From Armillaria gallica (lineage: Eukaryota; Basidiomycota; Agaricomycetes; Agaricales; Physalacriaceae), in the NCBI GenBank assembly GCA_037576215.1, contig JBANDB010000005.1, positions 4,154,001-4,218,000 of the forward strand: a stretch of 64,000 nucleotides of DNA. Reading direction: 5' to 3'. Below, piece after piece: positions 1 to 10,752 of the stretch. A program made the translations under genes and the position numbers. The notes under the pieces were generated by a model. It ran no database searches, was not told the DNA's origin, and saw only the letters and a list, made by a program, of their open reading frames with translations. How positions within the stretch are numbered: the first letter of the stretch is position 1; each line of letters begins with the position of its first letter.

Positions 1-1103
1 AAACGGTCTGTAGATAGAAAAGGGACAGTTCTCCATAGAGGATACACACACCACACATACCACCCAATACACACGAATTAAAGTTAATATCTCTACGTTC
101 TTAAGAGATATAACACTTTGCAAAGTTTCCCCAAACTCGCTAGCTACCAAGTGTTAAATAACTTGATTCGCGTCCTCTCGCCCAAAACACAAGCAAGGGT
201 ATCATATAAAGACTACCTTGTTTGTCATCCTCCTGTCATAAATTCGCATACCTGAAGACTTCAAAGGGTAATCTGTAGCTAGGATTCCGAACTTTAGTCT
301 CTAACACCAACAGCATACTGTTCCTATAAGTTAGGAATGATACTAATTCGAAGTTTCTCTAGATAAGCCAGCTCCATCTCTGCGTTTCTCTAAAGAAAGT
401 ACGCGAGCATAGGAAAATAGATTCTACCGGAACCGTAGCCAGGATTCCAACACCACATAGTTCGCGCCGCATCTAGGTCGCCCCCGCTCAGCATACATCC
501 ACGTTTACGCATCTTTTCCCTTCCAGGAAAGTTTGCATACATACTTTGAGCCTCTGAACAGCCTTCAGAGAATCATAATAAAGCGTAGCAATACTTCGCT
601 ACACCCCCAGGAAGCTACAGTCAGCGCACGGAGGTGCAAGACTAGACTCGCTAGAACCTGCCTTCAGATTCTGTGTTTGGTTACACTAGCTGTTACAGGT
701 CTTGTGTTTTCTGCCCACAGGAGTCTTTAGGTTCATCATCACCTACATTATCTTCCGGTTCACCATCCACCAAGCCATTGGCCTCTGGGCAGATATTGAG
801 GAACTCCGATGACGACGAAACCATCGCAACGAATGATTACAGACTTGACCCCAACCCAGACCATTAGCATCAGCATAGCAATTGCGCTTGCCACTCTCAT
901 TTTCCTCACCGTCCTTTTAACCATCGCCTATATCGAGGAGATCCAGAATCTCCTCACCAGAACCAGGATCCTATGACCAAGGGTCCCCTGAACCGACTTC
1001 AGAACTGCCCCCTTCCCTTGACACTATGTCGACCCCTACACCCCTGAACCCAGACGAACAGTGGGCCAGATGAGTCTGGCATCCGGGTGCTCAATGACAA
1101 GCA
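1..1103 (+). other. Left flank / 5' leader, no recognised gene
   Basis: No long conserved open frame and no LTR sequence is seen here. Short frames at 533-730 and 673-867 match nothing I know. The stretch most likely is the untranslated leader or the eroded gag N-terminus of the gypsy element. Confidence 0.4.
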
Positions 1104-3510
1104 ATGCTCATCAGAGGACAACCACTATTTGGGACTCCTCCTCTGATGAACACATCCCGTGAAATGCAACCTCAGGTCCCAGCAAGATACGGCGACCCGC
1201 TGAGTCCACCGCTGAGGTTGAGCAATCCATTCAGACGCCGCGGCCGATACAGCCTGCACGAAGAGGACCCACCTTCCCTGAGGGAGAGAGCGGCATCCCC
1301 TACATTGCTGAACACGACCAGGCCGCAATCGCCGCCTGGTTCAAACAGAACCTTTCTCCGTGGTTACGGGAGTGGGAGCAGCCGGTACAGCCACCCAACA
1401 ACTCTGACCTTGACTCTTGGTATGAACAGCATGCGGCTGACCGAGAATCCACTGAACTGGATGCCCCCACCAGGCTTCCAATGGGCGAGGAACTTTTGTC
1501 CCCATGACCAGAATACCCAGAACTGGCAGGTGCTCTCCCCTTCGCACCCACCAATGAGCATGACCAGATACCCTTCCCTGAACCAGGAGAGCCAGAGCTC
1601 TGGGGAGACAATGACACTGACACCGACCCCTTTGCAGACCCAGTCCGAAACCAAAGGGACAGCAATCCACTCAACCCATTCAGACCCGACTATGAGTGGC
1701 CCGAGCTCGCCAATGTCGACCGAGCAATACTGGCCTCCATGTCACCACTGCCTGGGAACTCCAACAGCAGGATTTCAATGCCTGGGCCGGCTGACCCCAC
1801 AACCAATACCCATGAGTCCATATGGACTACTACCTCACCACTGAATGAGGGGACGAACCCCTGGGGCAACGAAGCTCTGAGAGAACCTTCTATGACAGCT
1901 GGACCCCTGGCATCGTGGCCTGAATCCATGCCAACTGGGACCGGTCCGAATACCCCCCATCAGCAGGATGATGCATTGAGACAGAGGCGCGAGTGGGACC
2001 ACTATACCAGGGAAATGGAGTTGGAGTATGGGCAAGGACAGCAGGAGAACAGGCAGTACTCGAGGCTGACCTCAATGCTCTCGCCATCCTGGAGCACGAA
2101 TGCCTGGAGGGAGAATCTCACTGAGGGATTCAACCTCGACTGGGAAACATTCGTGAATCTCGAAATAGATTCCCCAGAACCGCTCCCCGACTCACCGCCC
2201 CGACAATAAAACCCATGATGACCAGGATATACGGGCCTGAGCACCAGCAGGATAATAGCAGGTGCAGGGATGGAGGGATTAGGAGACATGAACGAAGGAT
2301 GGGGAGGACCAGCACCAGCACAATGACCAGTGCCCACTGACGGAGACCAGCTACAACAGGTCCTCCGACAGATGGCCCAGCTGCACAACGAAAACATGCA
2401 GCTACGAGACAACCTGCTCAAGCTATGACAGAGGCAACAGCAGAGAGGACGACCAGGGGCTCCGCCGTACCGACCAGACCCTGACAACTACTCGATCCCA
2501 AGACCACCGGGTTGGACGCCGCCAGGGCAAGGACCAGTAGGAGAATGGAACGCCAATGAACTGCCAGCGTTCCTCAGAGTTAGACCCCTTTTCGTAAAGC
2601 CCCCAGAACCGTTCGAAGGAAGCCACGATGACATGGAGCGCTTCATCGGAGACTGCAACACCTACTTTGAGGTGTTCCGCCATCAATTCCAAGGTGTCTC
2701 CTCGCTGATGGTGGTGTTTGCAATGTCTCACTTTGCAGGCAGAGCCCGAGACTGGTGGACTCACTGACGAAAGAACTACTGGGTTGACGATCATCGAGAC
2801 CCCGATGGCCCACGCTACCGATACCCCCACTGGGACAATTTTGTCCACAACTTCAAGAACCAGTTCCGAGACCCAGCGGTCGAGGAGCTCCATGAAAAGA
2901 AGATGAAGGAGCTGAAGATGGGAGCGGACACAGCAACCGTCTACTTCCAGAAGTTGGAGCAGGAGGCCTCATTGGCAGGTAGGCACAATGACACGGGACC
3001 ATGAGGAATGATGGTGCCGCCCTGTGCCAGAGGGTCCCCAACAGTTATACCTCCATCATCGCCAACATCAGCATCGGAATCCCCGGGACATACGATGAGT
3101 GGAAGGAGCACATCCTTGTCATGTACAAGGAACAACAGTGCAACTATGCCTACAACCAAGTCCACAGCATCGAAACACATGACAAATGACCCCAAGGGAA
3201 CCAGAAGCAAATTACCGCCACCAGCAGTCAGAAACACACTGCAGGTGGTGTGACAAGTTCCTCGATGGGCAAATCTGCAACTGACTCCAAAAGCTGTAAT
3301 GCGGTGGGACAATGGACGACTCTGACAGGGACAGACACATGAATGCAGATCAACTGAAAGAAGTACATGTCCGAAGGATGGTGCTTCAACTGCCACGAGA
3401 CGGGGCACATCTCAAAGGATTGCCTGAAGAAGCAAAGGAAGGAGGTTCGTGCAGTCACAGCAGGTGAAATTCCACTCACTGACAGCACGAAGGTTGAGGA
3501 GGTAAAAGAG
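1104..3510 (+). pseudogene. Gypsy gag remnant with retrotransposon-gag domain and zinc knuckle
   Basis: Structural protein that would form the virus-like particle. An acidic, proline-rich N-terminal part is readable from about 1,290 (IPYIAEHDQAA). The retrotransposon gag domain is clear at about 2,590-2,960 (PPEPFEGS, MERFIGDCNTYF, GRARDWW, YRYPHWDNF, FRDPAVEE). A CX2CX4HX4C zinc knuckle spans 3,382-3,423 (CFNCHETGHISKDC). The frame is interrupted by TGA codons replacing arginine, for example in SP-stop-PEY near 1,505 and TH-stop-RKNYW near 2,766, and by frame changes. It cannot make a full protein. Confidence 0.8.
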
Positions 3511-3521
3511 TAGGTCGTCGG

Positions 3522-4860
3522 GTGTCCGATTCTGCCATGACGACCAAGGACTTCATGGGTGCGTGCCCTCTTCTTGCTGGACAGTCTGATTCTTTTTTAC
3601 ATACAGACAATTCTACTACGCATTCGGCTATACCCCGACCCCCACGTGTGGGGTCGGTTTTTACTATGACTTCTAATGATACGAACAATACACGGCCTAC
3701 AAGCCATTCACCGTCTTCTACCCATGCACCCTTACCAGAATCAAAGAACCAATACGACGTCCTCTGGGACATGACTAACGAACTCTCTCTAGACATCGGG
3801 GCCACCGACCCCATGACTGTGCAACTGGCTAAACGACCAGCAAGTAACTCATCACGAGCGAAAGCACTGATTGACAAGTCGCCCACCATAGCGACACCTC
3901 CTATAACGGCAAAGCACCAGTTGAGGCCCTTCGGCGCTGCAGTGACAAATGCTCGACCGGGGAGGACAGAGCCAGTGCCTAGTGCAAACTCTGATGAAGC
4001 CTCCTCGCACGACCGTGAGGTGTCCCCTGGCACGAAGCAGGGGGAGGACACGTCTGCAGGCCAAGCAGTGGACTGGAGGAACAAGACCCGTGACAACGAA
4101 GGCATCCAGGGGGCGCACCCTGAGGTGTATTCCAATTCCTGAATCAGCAAACCTGAGAGGACTGGATTGTGATCCTCTCCCAGTGTCAGTACAGGCCAGG
4201 GAACCGAGGACTGGACTGGTAAGACTATTCATTTGGCACAAGTCAAGTCTGTTGCCTCTGCACGTATTAGCAGCTAAGACAAAGGTGACCTCTCTGGAAC
4301 AATACCCCTGATCCGCCCCAATAGCCCCTCGGGATTTCCTGAGACCTCTGCAGGATCAAGAAGCGATGGCGGCTACAGAATCCTGCAAGCGGGACAGCCA
4401 TCACCCTCAGGCAAGACTGCCGAATGGAAGGAAGCCGCTAGTGCCCAGGCGGTAAAAAGGGGGCATCAGGTAACAATGATCAAAGTACCTGACCAGGACG
4501 ACAACATGTCCTTCAACAGATGGCTTGCCGCTGGCAGCCCAACAATTTTCCCGAAGCCTTGTGCCATGATGCTTCCGACTCTACCCAAATCACCGACTCA
4601 TGCAATGAAGACGCTCCCTAATGAGGGAGTTGAGGTGACCTCGCCAATGGTAGCTGTGCCCATAGTGGTCAGTGTGAAGGTTCAAGAGGTCCCTCACCAA
4701 TGGATGAAGCCTTTCGAGATTGACTGGACGCTACGAGCCATCCACGAAGCATGCAGCGACAATGCCACCCATGCCGTCCTCTGCCTTTGGATACAAAAGG
4801 ACTGAATGGAGGAGCTTACCGATGAGCTGCTCACCGAACTACGAGAACACAGCAAGCTAG
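3522..4860 (+). pseudogene. Gypsy gag-protease linker remnant
   Basis: Ser/Thr/Pro-rich frame of 206 codons (3,522-4,142) and a 109-codon frame (4,476-4,805) between the gag zinc knuckle and the protease. This position and composition fit the poorly conserved linker of Agaricomycete gypsy polyproteins. There is no motif that proves it; assignment rests on order and strand. Confidence 0.4.
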
Positions 4861-4973
4861 CTTGCGAATGACTCTACAAACTCCAGGAGCCCATCCAATA
4901 CATATGGGGAGCTTCAGGCAACTTCATAGTACCTGTCACCATCAAACCCTGCACAGGACGGAAAGTCCTCAGC

Positions 4974-5378
4974 ATGAAAGTGCTAATCAACAGTGGCTGC
5001 ACAGGGAGTGCAATCAACCGCGCCTATGTGCTCAAGCACGATCTCAACACCAAGAAGACCATTGTACCAATCCCGGTCTACAATGCCGACGGAACCCACA
5101 ACCAAGGCAGAGACATCACAGAGTTCGTGAAACTCTGCATAACGATCAGAGAACACCACAAACGCATCGACCTTGCGGTAACCAATTTGGGAACCAAAGA
5201 CATTTACCTCAGACACGACTGGCTCAAGTGCCATAATCTGAGCATAAACTGGAAAACCGGCAGCATCATCTTCGGACAATGCCAGTGTGTTAGAAACCCT
5301 ATCAAACTCCCTGATGCAGACCCTGACGATCATTGGGATGAAGAACTGGAAGAAGGCGACACTATTCTCACTGTCTGA
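4974..5378 (+). pseudogene. Gypsy aspartic protease domain with lost catalytic Asp
   Basis: Retropepsin-like domain that would cleave the polyprotein. The active-site motif reads INSGCTGS where the family has (I/L)DSGCTG: the catalytic aspartate codon GAC is AAC at 4,989-4,991. The change turns ATCGAC into ATCAAC, a G-to-A change inside a CpG, the complement of the C-to-T changes that make the stops. Downstream family landmarks PVYNADGT and LRHDWLKCHN are intact. The frame ends at a TGA (5,376) directly before the reverse transcriptase part. Confidence 0.8.
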
Positions 5379-6906
5379 ATGGAAGAAGAACTCGTCATTC
5401 GTGCTGTGCACCATGCCAATGACCTCGTGGCCAAGGCCCATGCCGACAAGCCCAAGAAGACCTTCAAAGAAATGGTCCCAGAGCAGTACCATTCCTTCTG
5501 CGACTTGTTCTTGAAAGACAACTTTGATGAACTACCCAAACAAAAACTGTGGGACCATGCAATTGAGCTGGTACCCAACGTGAAGTCGACCTTGGACTGC
5601 AAGGTCTACCCCTTGAACTGAGACAAACAGGAACAGCTCAACAAGTTCCTCGACGAAAACTTGGAGTCAGGCCGAATCTGACCCTACAAGTCCCCCTTCG
5701 CATCCCCCTTCTTCTTCATCAAAAAGAAGGACAGCATGCTATGACCAGTACAGGACTACCGCAAGCTCAATGAGATGACCATCAAGAACCATTACCTGTT
5801 ACCACTCATCTCTGAACTCATTGACAAGCTACGCGGCACCAAATACTTCATGAAGTTAGACATCCGATGGAGATACAATAACATCCGAATCAAGGAAGGG
5901 GACGAGGAGAAGGCCGCCTTTTGTACGAACCGAGGGCTCTTTGAGCCGACCGTCATGTTCTTCGGGCTCACCAATTTGCCTGTGACATTCCAGTGGATGA
6001 TGAATGACATTTTCAAGGACCTAATCGCTGAGGGCAAGGTCACCATCTACTTGGATGACATCCTGATCTTCCCAAAGACTTGGGGGAGCACCAACAGATC
6101 GTAAAGCACGTCCTCCAATGGCTTCGCAAGAACAAGCTCTTCCTCAAGGCAGAGAAGTGCAAATTCGAGGTACTCGAGACTGAATACCTCAGAGTCATCA
6201 TCAGCCAGGACTCCATCTGAATGGACCCTGTCAAAATCGCAGGAATTGCGGAATGGCCAACACCACGGCAAAAGAAAAAGCTACAGTCGTTCCTGGGCTT
6301 CATGAACTTCTACCAAAAATTCATCAAGATGTACTCAAAGGTTGTTCGCCCACTCATTCAACTCATGGGGAACGCAGAATGGAAGTGGGGAGACACCCAG
6401 GAGGAAGCATTCCAAGAACTCAAGCGACAAATGGCCGAGGACGTCGTCCTTGCCATCCTGAATGATGATGACCCATTCAGAGTTGAAGCCAATGCCAGTG
6501 AAGGAGCAGTCAGTGCTGTCCTTAGCCAGCAACAGAATGGAGTGTGGCACCCAGTGGCCTTCATGTCAAAGTCCCTCAGCACAACGGAAAGGAACTATGA
6601 GATCTACCACAAGGAACTGCTAGCTATCATGCTCGCACTCTCTGAATGGTGCCATTACCTCATGGGGGCCACCAAAGACATGGAAATCTGGACAGACCAC
6701 CAAAACCTCCAGTATTTCTGACTCCCTCAGAAGCTGAACCGATGACAGGCACGCTGGGTCATGGAGCTCGCAGAGTACCACTTAAGCTCTTCCATAAACC
6801 CGGCGCTCAGAACGTGAAAGCCAACCTGCTTTCCCGACGACATGACCACAACCAAGGGGCAAAGGACAACAATGACATTGTTGTCCTTCAGCCTGTGCAC
6901 TTCTGA
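5379..6906 (+). pseudogene. Gypsy reverse transcriptase and RNase H
   Basis: RT copies element RNA to DNA; RNase H degrades the RNA strand. Visible motifs: [32 protein letters not shown], the catalytic YLDDILIF at about 6,049-6,072, then DPVKIAGIAEWPTP and FLGFMNFYQKFI, and RNase H landmarks FRVEANAS, VAFMSKSLS, ERNYEIYHKELLAI and TDHQNLQYF. In-frame TGA codons stand for arginine in N-stop-DKQEQ (about 5,620), GRI-stop-PYKS, ML-stop-PVQDY, SI-stop-MDPVK and LNR-stop-QARW. A 1-base loss after FPKT (about 6,080) and another near 6,782 shift the frame. Confidence 0.9.
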
Positions 6907-8469
6907 GCCCTCATCATGCCAACCACCTCGAAAGTACACCAGCGAGTTGAAGAAGCAACCCGACAGGAAGAATTGTGGGATGAAGGCATCGCCACGTCCC
7001 TCAATCCCAAACGAGGAATATCCCAAAAGGAAGGGATCCTCTACTACGACAACTGAGTCTACGTACCCTGCAAGAAGATATTATGGGGCGAAATCATCTC
7101 CCAATACCATGACCACATCACTGCCGGCCATCCAGGAATCGAGAAAATGAAGGAGCTTGTGCTCCGCAATTACTGGTGGCCCAAAATGAAGAAGGATGTC
7201 AAGGCCTACGTTAAAGGCTGCGAAACTTGTCAGCAAACAAAGTCAAGCACGGCCGCCAAGGCAGCCCTGCTCCATCCAAATGCTGTACCAGCCGGACCAT
7301 GGACCCACATTTCAGTAGACATGATTACCGGATTACCCGACTCAAACGGACACGACGCGATCCTCATGATCGTCGACCAATTTTCGAAGGCCATCATCCC
7401 AGTCGCCTGTAACACCAAGCTGTCAGCTGAAGGATGGGCCAGAATCCTCAGAGACCACATCTATGCATGCCACGGGATGCCCCAAGTAGTCATCTCTGAC
7501 CACGGCCCACAGTTTGTATCCAAGTTCATGAAAGAACTGTATTGAATGCTTGACATCACGCCAAACGCGTCCACAGCATTCCACCCACAAACCGACGGAC
7601 AGACTGAATGAGTCAACCAAGAGGTTGAGAAGTATCTCCAAATCTTCGTCAACCATTGACAGACCGACTGGAGCAACTGGCTCCCGCTCACAGAGTTTGC
7701 ACACAACAACCGCATTCACAGCGCAATGGGCAAGACCCCCTTCATGGTGCTCTACAGCCGTAACCCTCGACTAATCCCTGACTCTCCACGACCGTCGCCA
7801 TTCTCGAATCCCACCGCCGATGACTTCGTCAAAAGAATGACCGCAGTGCACGCCGAGACCCAAAAAGCCCTTGAAGAAGCTGCCAGAAGAATGAAAACCC
7901 AGTATGACAAAAAGAAGTGCCCCGCTCACCCATATCAGATAGGTGATTGGGTTTGGCTCGACGCCACGAACCTTCACCTTCCTCAACCAAAGAAGAAGCT
8001 CGACGACAAGTGAGTCAGCCTCTTCTTGATCCTTGAAAAAGCAGGCACTAGCATGTACAAACTAAAACTACCACCTCACTGGAAAATCCATCCCCGCTTC
8101 AACGAAAAGCTTTTAACACCATACACACTGCCAGCATTCCCTAACCAGGAACTGCTGCCTCCACCACCACCAGACCTCATCGAAGATGAAGAAGAATACG
8201 AAATCGAAGAAGTCCTTGACTCCCAAACCTGCACAGTCCAAGGAAAGCAAGGAAAGAAGTCACGAAAAGTCATCAACTACTTCGTCAAGTGGAAGGGATG
8301 GACATGGGAGCATAATTCCTGGGTCAGGGATGAAGAGATGGGAAATGCACAGGAAGCGATCAAGGAGTACAAGGACAAAGCCAGCCATGCATGGCGAGTT
8401 GACGTACCCAAAATCGTAACAGACGACAAGCATGGAGAACGCCTGCCCCTCCTACAACCACCTACATGA
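6907..8469 (+). pseudogene. Gypsy integrase with C-terminal chromodomain
   Basis: Integrase inserts the cDNA; the chromodomain of chromoviruses is known to guide insertion to heterochromatin. The HHCC zinc part (HDHITAGHPG, CETCQQTK) is at about 7,110-7,245. The core has D of HISVDMITG (about 7,318), D of VVISDHGPQFVS (about 7,497) and the E of NQEVEK (about 7,623). The chromodomain (EYEIEEVLDSQ, INYFVKWKGW, HNSWVRDEEM) spans about 8,195-8,400. TGA replaces arginine in DN-stop-VYVP, LY-stop-MLDI, TE-stop-VNQEVE, NH-stop-QTDW and DDK-stop-VSLF. Confidence 0.9.
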
Positions 8470-8627
8470 AATTCCTTCCCTTTGTTCGACCCTTCCGTAT
8501 AGGGACAAAGAAAAGGGAATTGCAGACGTTTAGGCTGTGGCACTAATGTTGTGTCCGGAATTGTAGTGAAGCAGAATGGGATTCAACCATACAAGCAGTT
8601 GGGACGCCTGCCTTAACGAGGGGGTAA

Positions 8628-9003
8628 TGTTATGATTTTTCCACTTTTTCCCTTATCTCATCTTATCTCAGCACCTCGGCAGACCACACGATGACTGAAC
8701 AACTCCAGCATGGCTGCTCAGCTGTCTGGAAACTGACAGACTTCTTGACAGTTGTCACATGACAACCGCATGAACTGTTTATATATAGAACTGAATGAAC
8801 AGTATATAAGTAGCATAGCTCTCAGCCATGTACCCTAGCTTCAAGCTAAGTTAATACATACCAGACTTACTCTCAACTTCTTGCTATGCATTAACTGCTT
8901 GCACTCACAGTCTGCGAGTATTGCCGCTCCCTTAGGCTCAACCCGAAGTGCAAGGTTGTCTAAGGCTTGCGCTTACTTGTTCCACCCAAGTCCGGGCATA
9001 ACA
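8628..9003 (+). repeat. Gypsy 3' LTR
   Basis: Starts TGTTATG and ends CATAACA, a perfect 7-base inverted terminal pair. It is preceded by the purine tract GAGGGGGTAA, the usual plus-strand primer, and holds TATA-like stretches (TTTATATATAG, AGTATATAAG near 8,778-8,811). Length 376 bp. The partner LTR is not in the window. Confidence 0.85.
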
Positions 9004-9012
9004 CATGTACAG

Positions 9013-9927
9013 CATGTAGACACTTGTAACAGATGGGACTGTTAGCCATTTGTAAATTGTAGAGAGACGATATCTAGCAATCAATCATCCTAGTCCCTGA
9101 TGATTTCAGCATACAGCAAATCGGGTGGAAATGATCTGCCAAGCTGAAAAAGTTTTGTCAGATTCTATCTGCCGGAAATCATATTTTAGCAGACCAGATT
9201 CTGTTTCTGACTTGATGGAAACAGTATATGGAAACTTTCTCAGTGCTACTGCACGTTTCCTTCATGCAGAAACTTGAGCATGCCTGGGGCACAGTTACGA
9301 CTACCATGAGTATCTATAAAGCCAGCTAGCCTGGAACCCGGGGTGGGGGTCCACAGAGGAACCCCCAATCTCAACATTCTTTGAACTCCAAAATGATGCC
9401 GAATATAAGCCAGCATGTGCATCGTGGCTCAGCAATGCGACGTGTCTCTAAAGCATCATTACAGCCCTGCTCCACTTGTTTGAGGCATTTCATGAAACCA
9501 TTTATTGCTCTAACTGTCTGTTGTATGTGGCATAGAAGAGTAGAAACACCACAAGATAAATAATTACTATAAACATCTGCCTTGAGCTGTATGGAGAACT
9601 TTCTTCTGATCAAAGACCTTTGATACCATTATGTAAACTCCTCCGTAGTCCATTTCCATAGTCTTCAATGCTTACCTTTTATCAGTTGTACCAGCTCAGT
9701 CCTGAAATTTAAGGATATGTCATCATATATTAGTGAGCCAGACCGCCAGATCATGTCTGAGTTTGAAATCTGTTTAGATTTGGGGGTTCCTCTATGGACC
9801 CCCACCCAGGTACCAGGCTAGCCCAGGCCTCCAGCATGGCTATGGTCACATGGTTATTATGGAGGTATCTGTCAAGCTGCATGTGTTGTTTGTTGCACCA
9901 AATAAAGGCTCTTCCTGGCTGACTCGC
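9013..9927 (+). promoter_or_regulatory. Upstream region of methyltransferase copy A
   Basis: Aligns with the region upstream of copy B (54,286-54,718): shared stretches include GTAGACACTTGTAACAGA, CGGGTGGAAATGATCTGCC and TTTTAGCAGACC. Nearly all differences are CpG in copy B against TpG or CpA here. It is interrupted by a 550-bp TIR element. No promoter element can be defined beyond this conservation. Confidence 0.6.
9283..9832. mobile_element. 550-bp TIR element, flanked by AGCATG
   Basis: Absent from the matching place upstream of copy B. Flanked by AGCATG at 9,277-9,282 and 9,833-9,838. Strong inverted arms lie at about 9,329-9,371 and 9,779-9,817 (GCTAGCCTGG and GGTGGGGGTCCA, AGAGGAACCCCCA). 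The left arm has about 35 extra bases outside the repeat. No transposase is present, so it is non-autonomous; family unknown. Confidence 0.7.
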
Positions 9928-10080
9928 ATGTCCTTTCAGCCGACTCTTGCTGCCCTTTCCAAAAAATCATCTACACAATGGATAGCTCGCCAATGTCATG
10001 ACCACTATATCAAGCAACGAGCATCCTCAGCATACAAGTCCTGTTCCACATTCAAACTCCTCGAACTAGATGACCAGCTT
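9928..10080 (+). pseudogene. rRNA 2'-O-methyltransferase copy A, 5' part
   Basis: First 51 codons of the FtsJ-type gene seen intact at 54,719-55,675. The frame is open up to the copia LTR. Compared with copy B the changes are R-to-Q, R-to-C, V-to-I and A-to-T, all explained by loss of CpG. The catalytic-tetrad lysine region (AYKS, FKLLELDDQL) is retained. The gene continues, in phase, at 34,216 after the copia insertion. Confidence 0.9.
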
Positions 10081-10345
10081 TGTTGGGAGGTGTACTGCCA
10101 TACTGAACTTATTCGGATGTCATGGACATGTTCTGCATGGTGTCTTTGGTTATGCTTCTCACATGACGTTACAATACATATATATACGCATTCCCTTCTT
10201 TCCTTTCTCCTCAGTCGTTCTCATCACCAGTCCGAGATCCTGAGGAGGTATGTATGTTTTCTCTATTACTGTATTCTACCGCCTTTTACTTACTGTACCA
10301 TTAGCTCATGCTTTCGTGTCCTTGGTACAGGTACCTAGTTCAATA
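10081..10345 (+). repeat. Copia 5' LTR
   Basis: Begins TGTTGGGAGG and ends TAGTTCAATA. Matches the 3' LTR except for a 4-base TATG duplication near 10,250 and about nine substitutions, nearly all CpG in the 3' LTR against TpG or CpA here. Confidence 0.92.
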
Positions 10346-10752
10346 GGTTATGGGTTTACTTTGATGACACCTTGCCAAAACACGACTTGGACGATGACGA
10401 CTCACCTTTTTATTCCTGTTTGTTTCTGTTCATCTTGGATTTACATCCGTGGTATACACCTTGTCGCTCTGAAGACCATTCCTGAGCTCACAGCTGCTGC
10501 AGACGACTTTCCTGTATCCCGCCTTTCATTCTCGATGCATATATCCCTATTCTCATGCATATAATCATGTATCGGACACCGCCTAATGGGATTCGTCCTT
10601 TGGTGGCTCCTGATGTCTTCTGGCAACCCATCAGCCATTTCCTCCACCAATTCCACCTTATCCCCTGCATTCTTCGCAATCGCTTCCTCCTGCTTGGCTT
10701 CCAGCTCCAGCTCCTCCTGGTTCGCAACCCCCGTTACCTCTGTTTGTGCCGC

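Larger units (their letters stand above)
1..9003 (+). mobile_element. Ty3/gypsy chromovirus, degenerate, 5' end outside window
   Basis: Recognised from the ordered remains of gag (CCHC knuckle), protease, reverse transcriptase, RNase H, integrase and a C-terminal chromodomain, followed by a polypurine tract and a 3' LTR. No second copy of the LTR is seen to the left, so the 5' LTR must lie before base 1 or be lost, and the left boundary is unknown. The coding part is broken by at least a dozen TGA codons, nearly all at positions where this family has arginine (CGA), and by at least two 1-base frameshifts. The element is therefore dead but fairly complete in layout. It sits in the upstream region of methyltransferase copy A. 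Confidence 0.9.

Noticed and set aside
1..500. 5' LTR of the gypsy element at the window start
   Set aside because: None of the LTR landmarks (TGTTATG, CATAACA, GTTCCACCCAAGTCC) is found there.
1300..1674. Three overlapping minus-strand frames of 96-124 codons
   Set aside because: They are antisense to the gag remnant, differ in frame, and have no conserved motif.
1104..8469. TGA as a recoded sense codon
   Set aside because: TGA stands at arginine positions only where CGA is expected, intact host genes in the window use TGA as stop (or avoid it), and the protease Asp loss shows the complementary change. Deamination explains it more simply.
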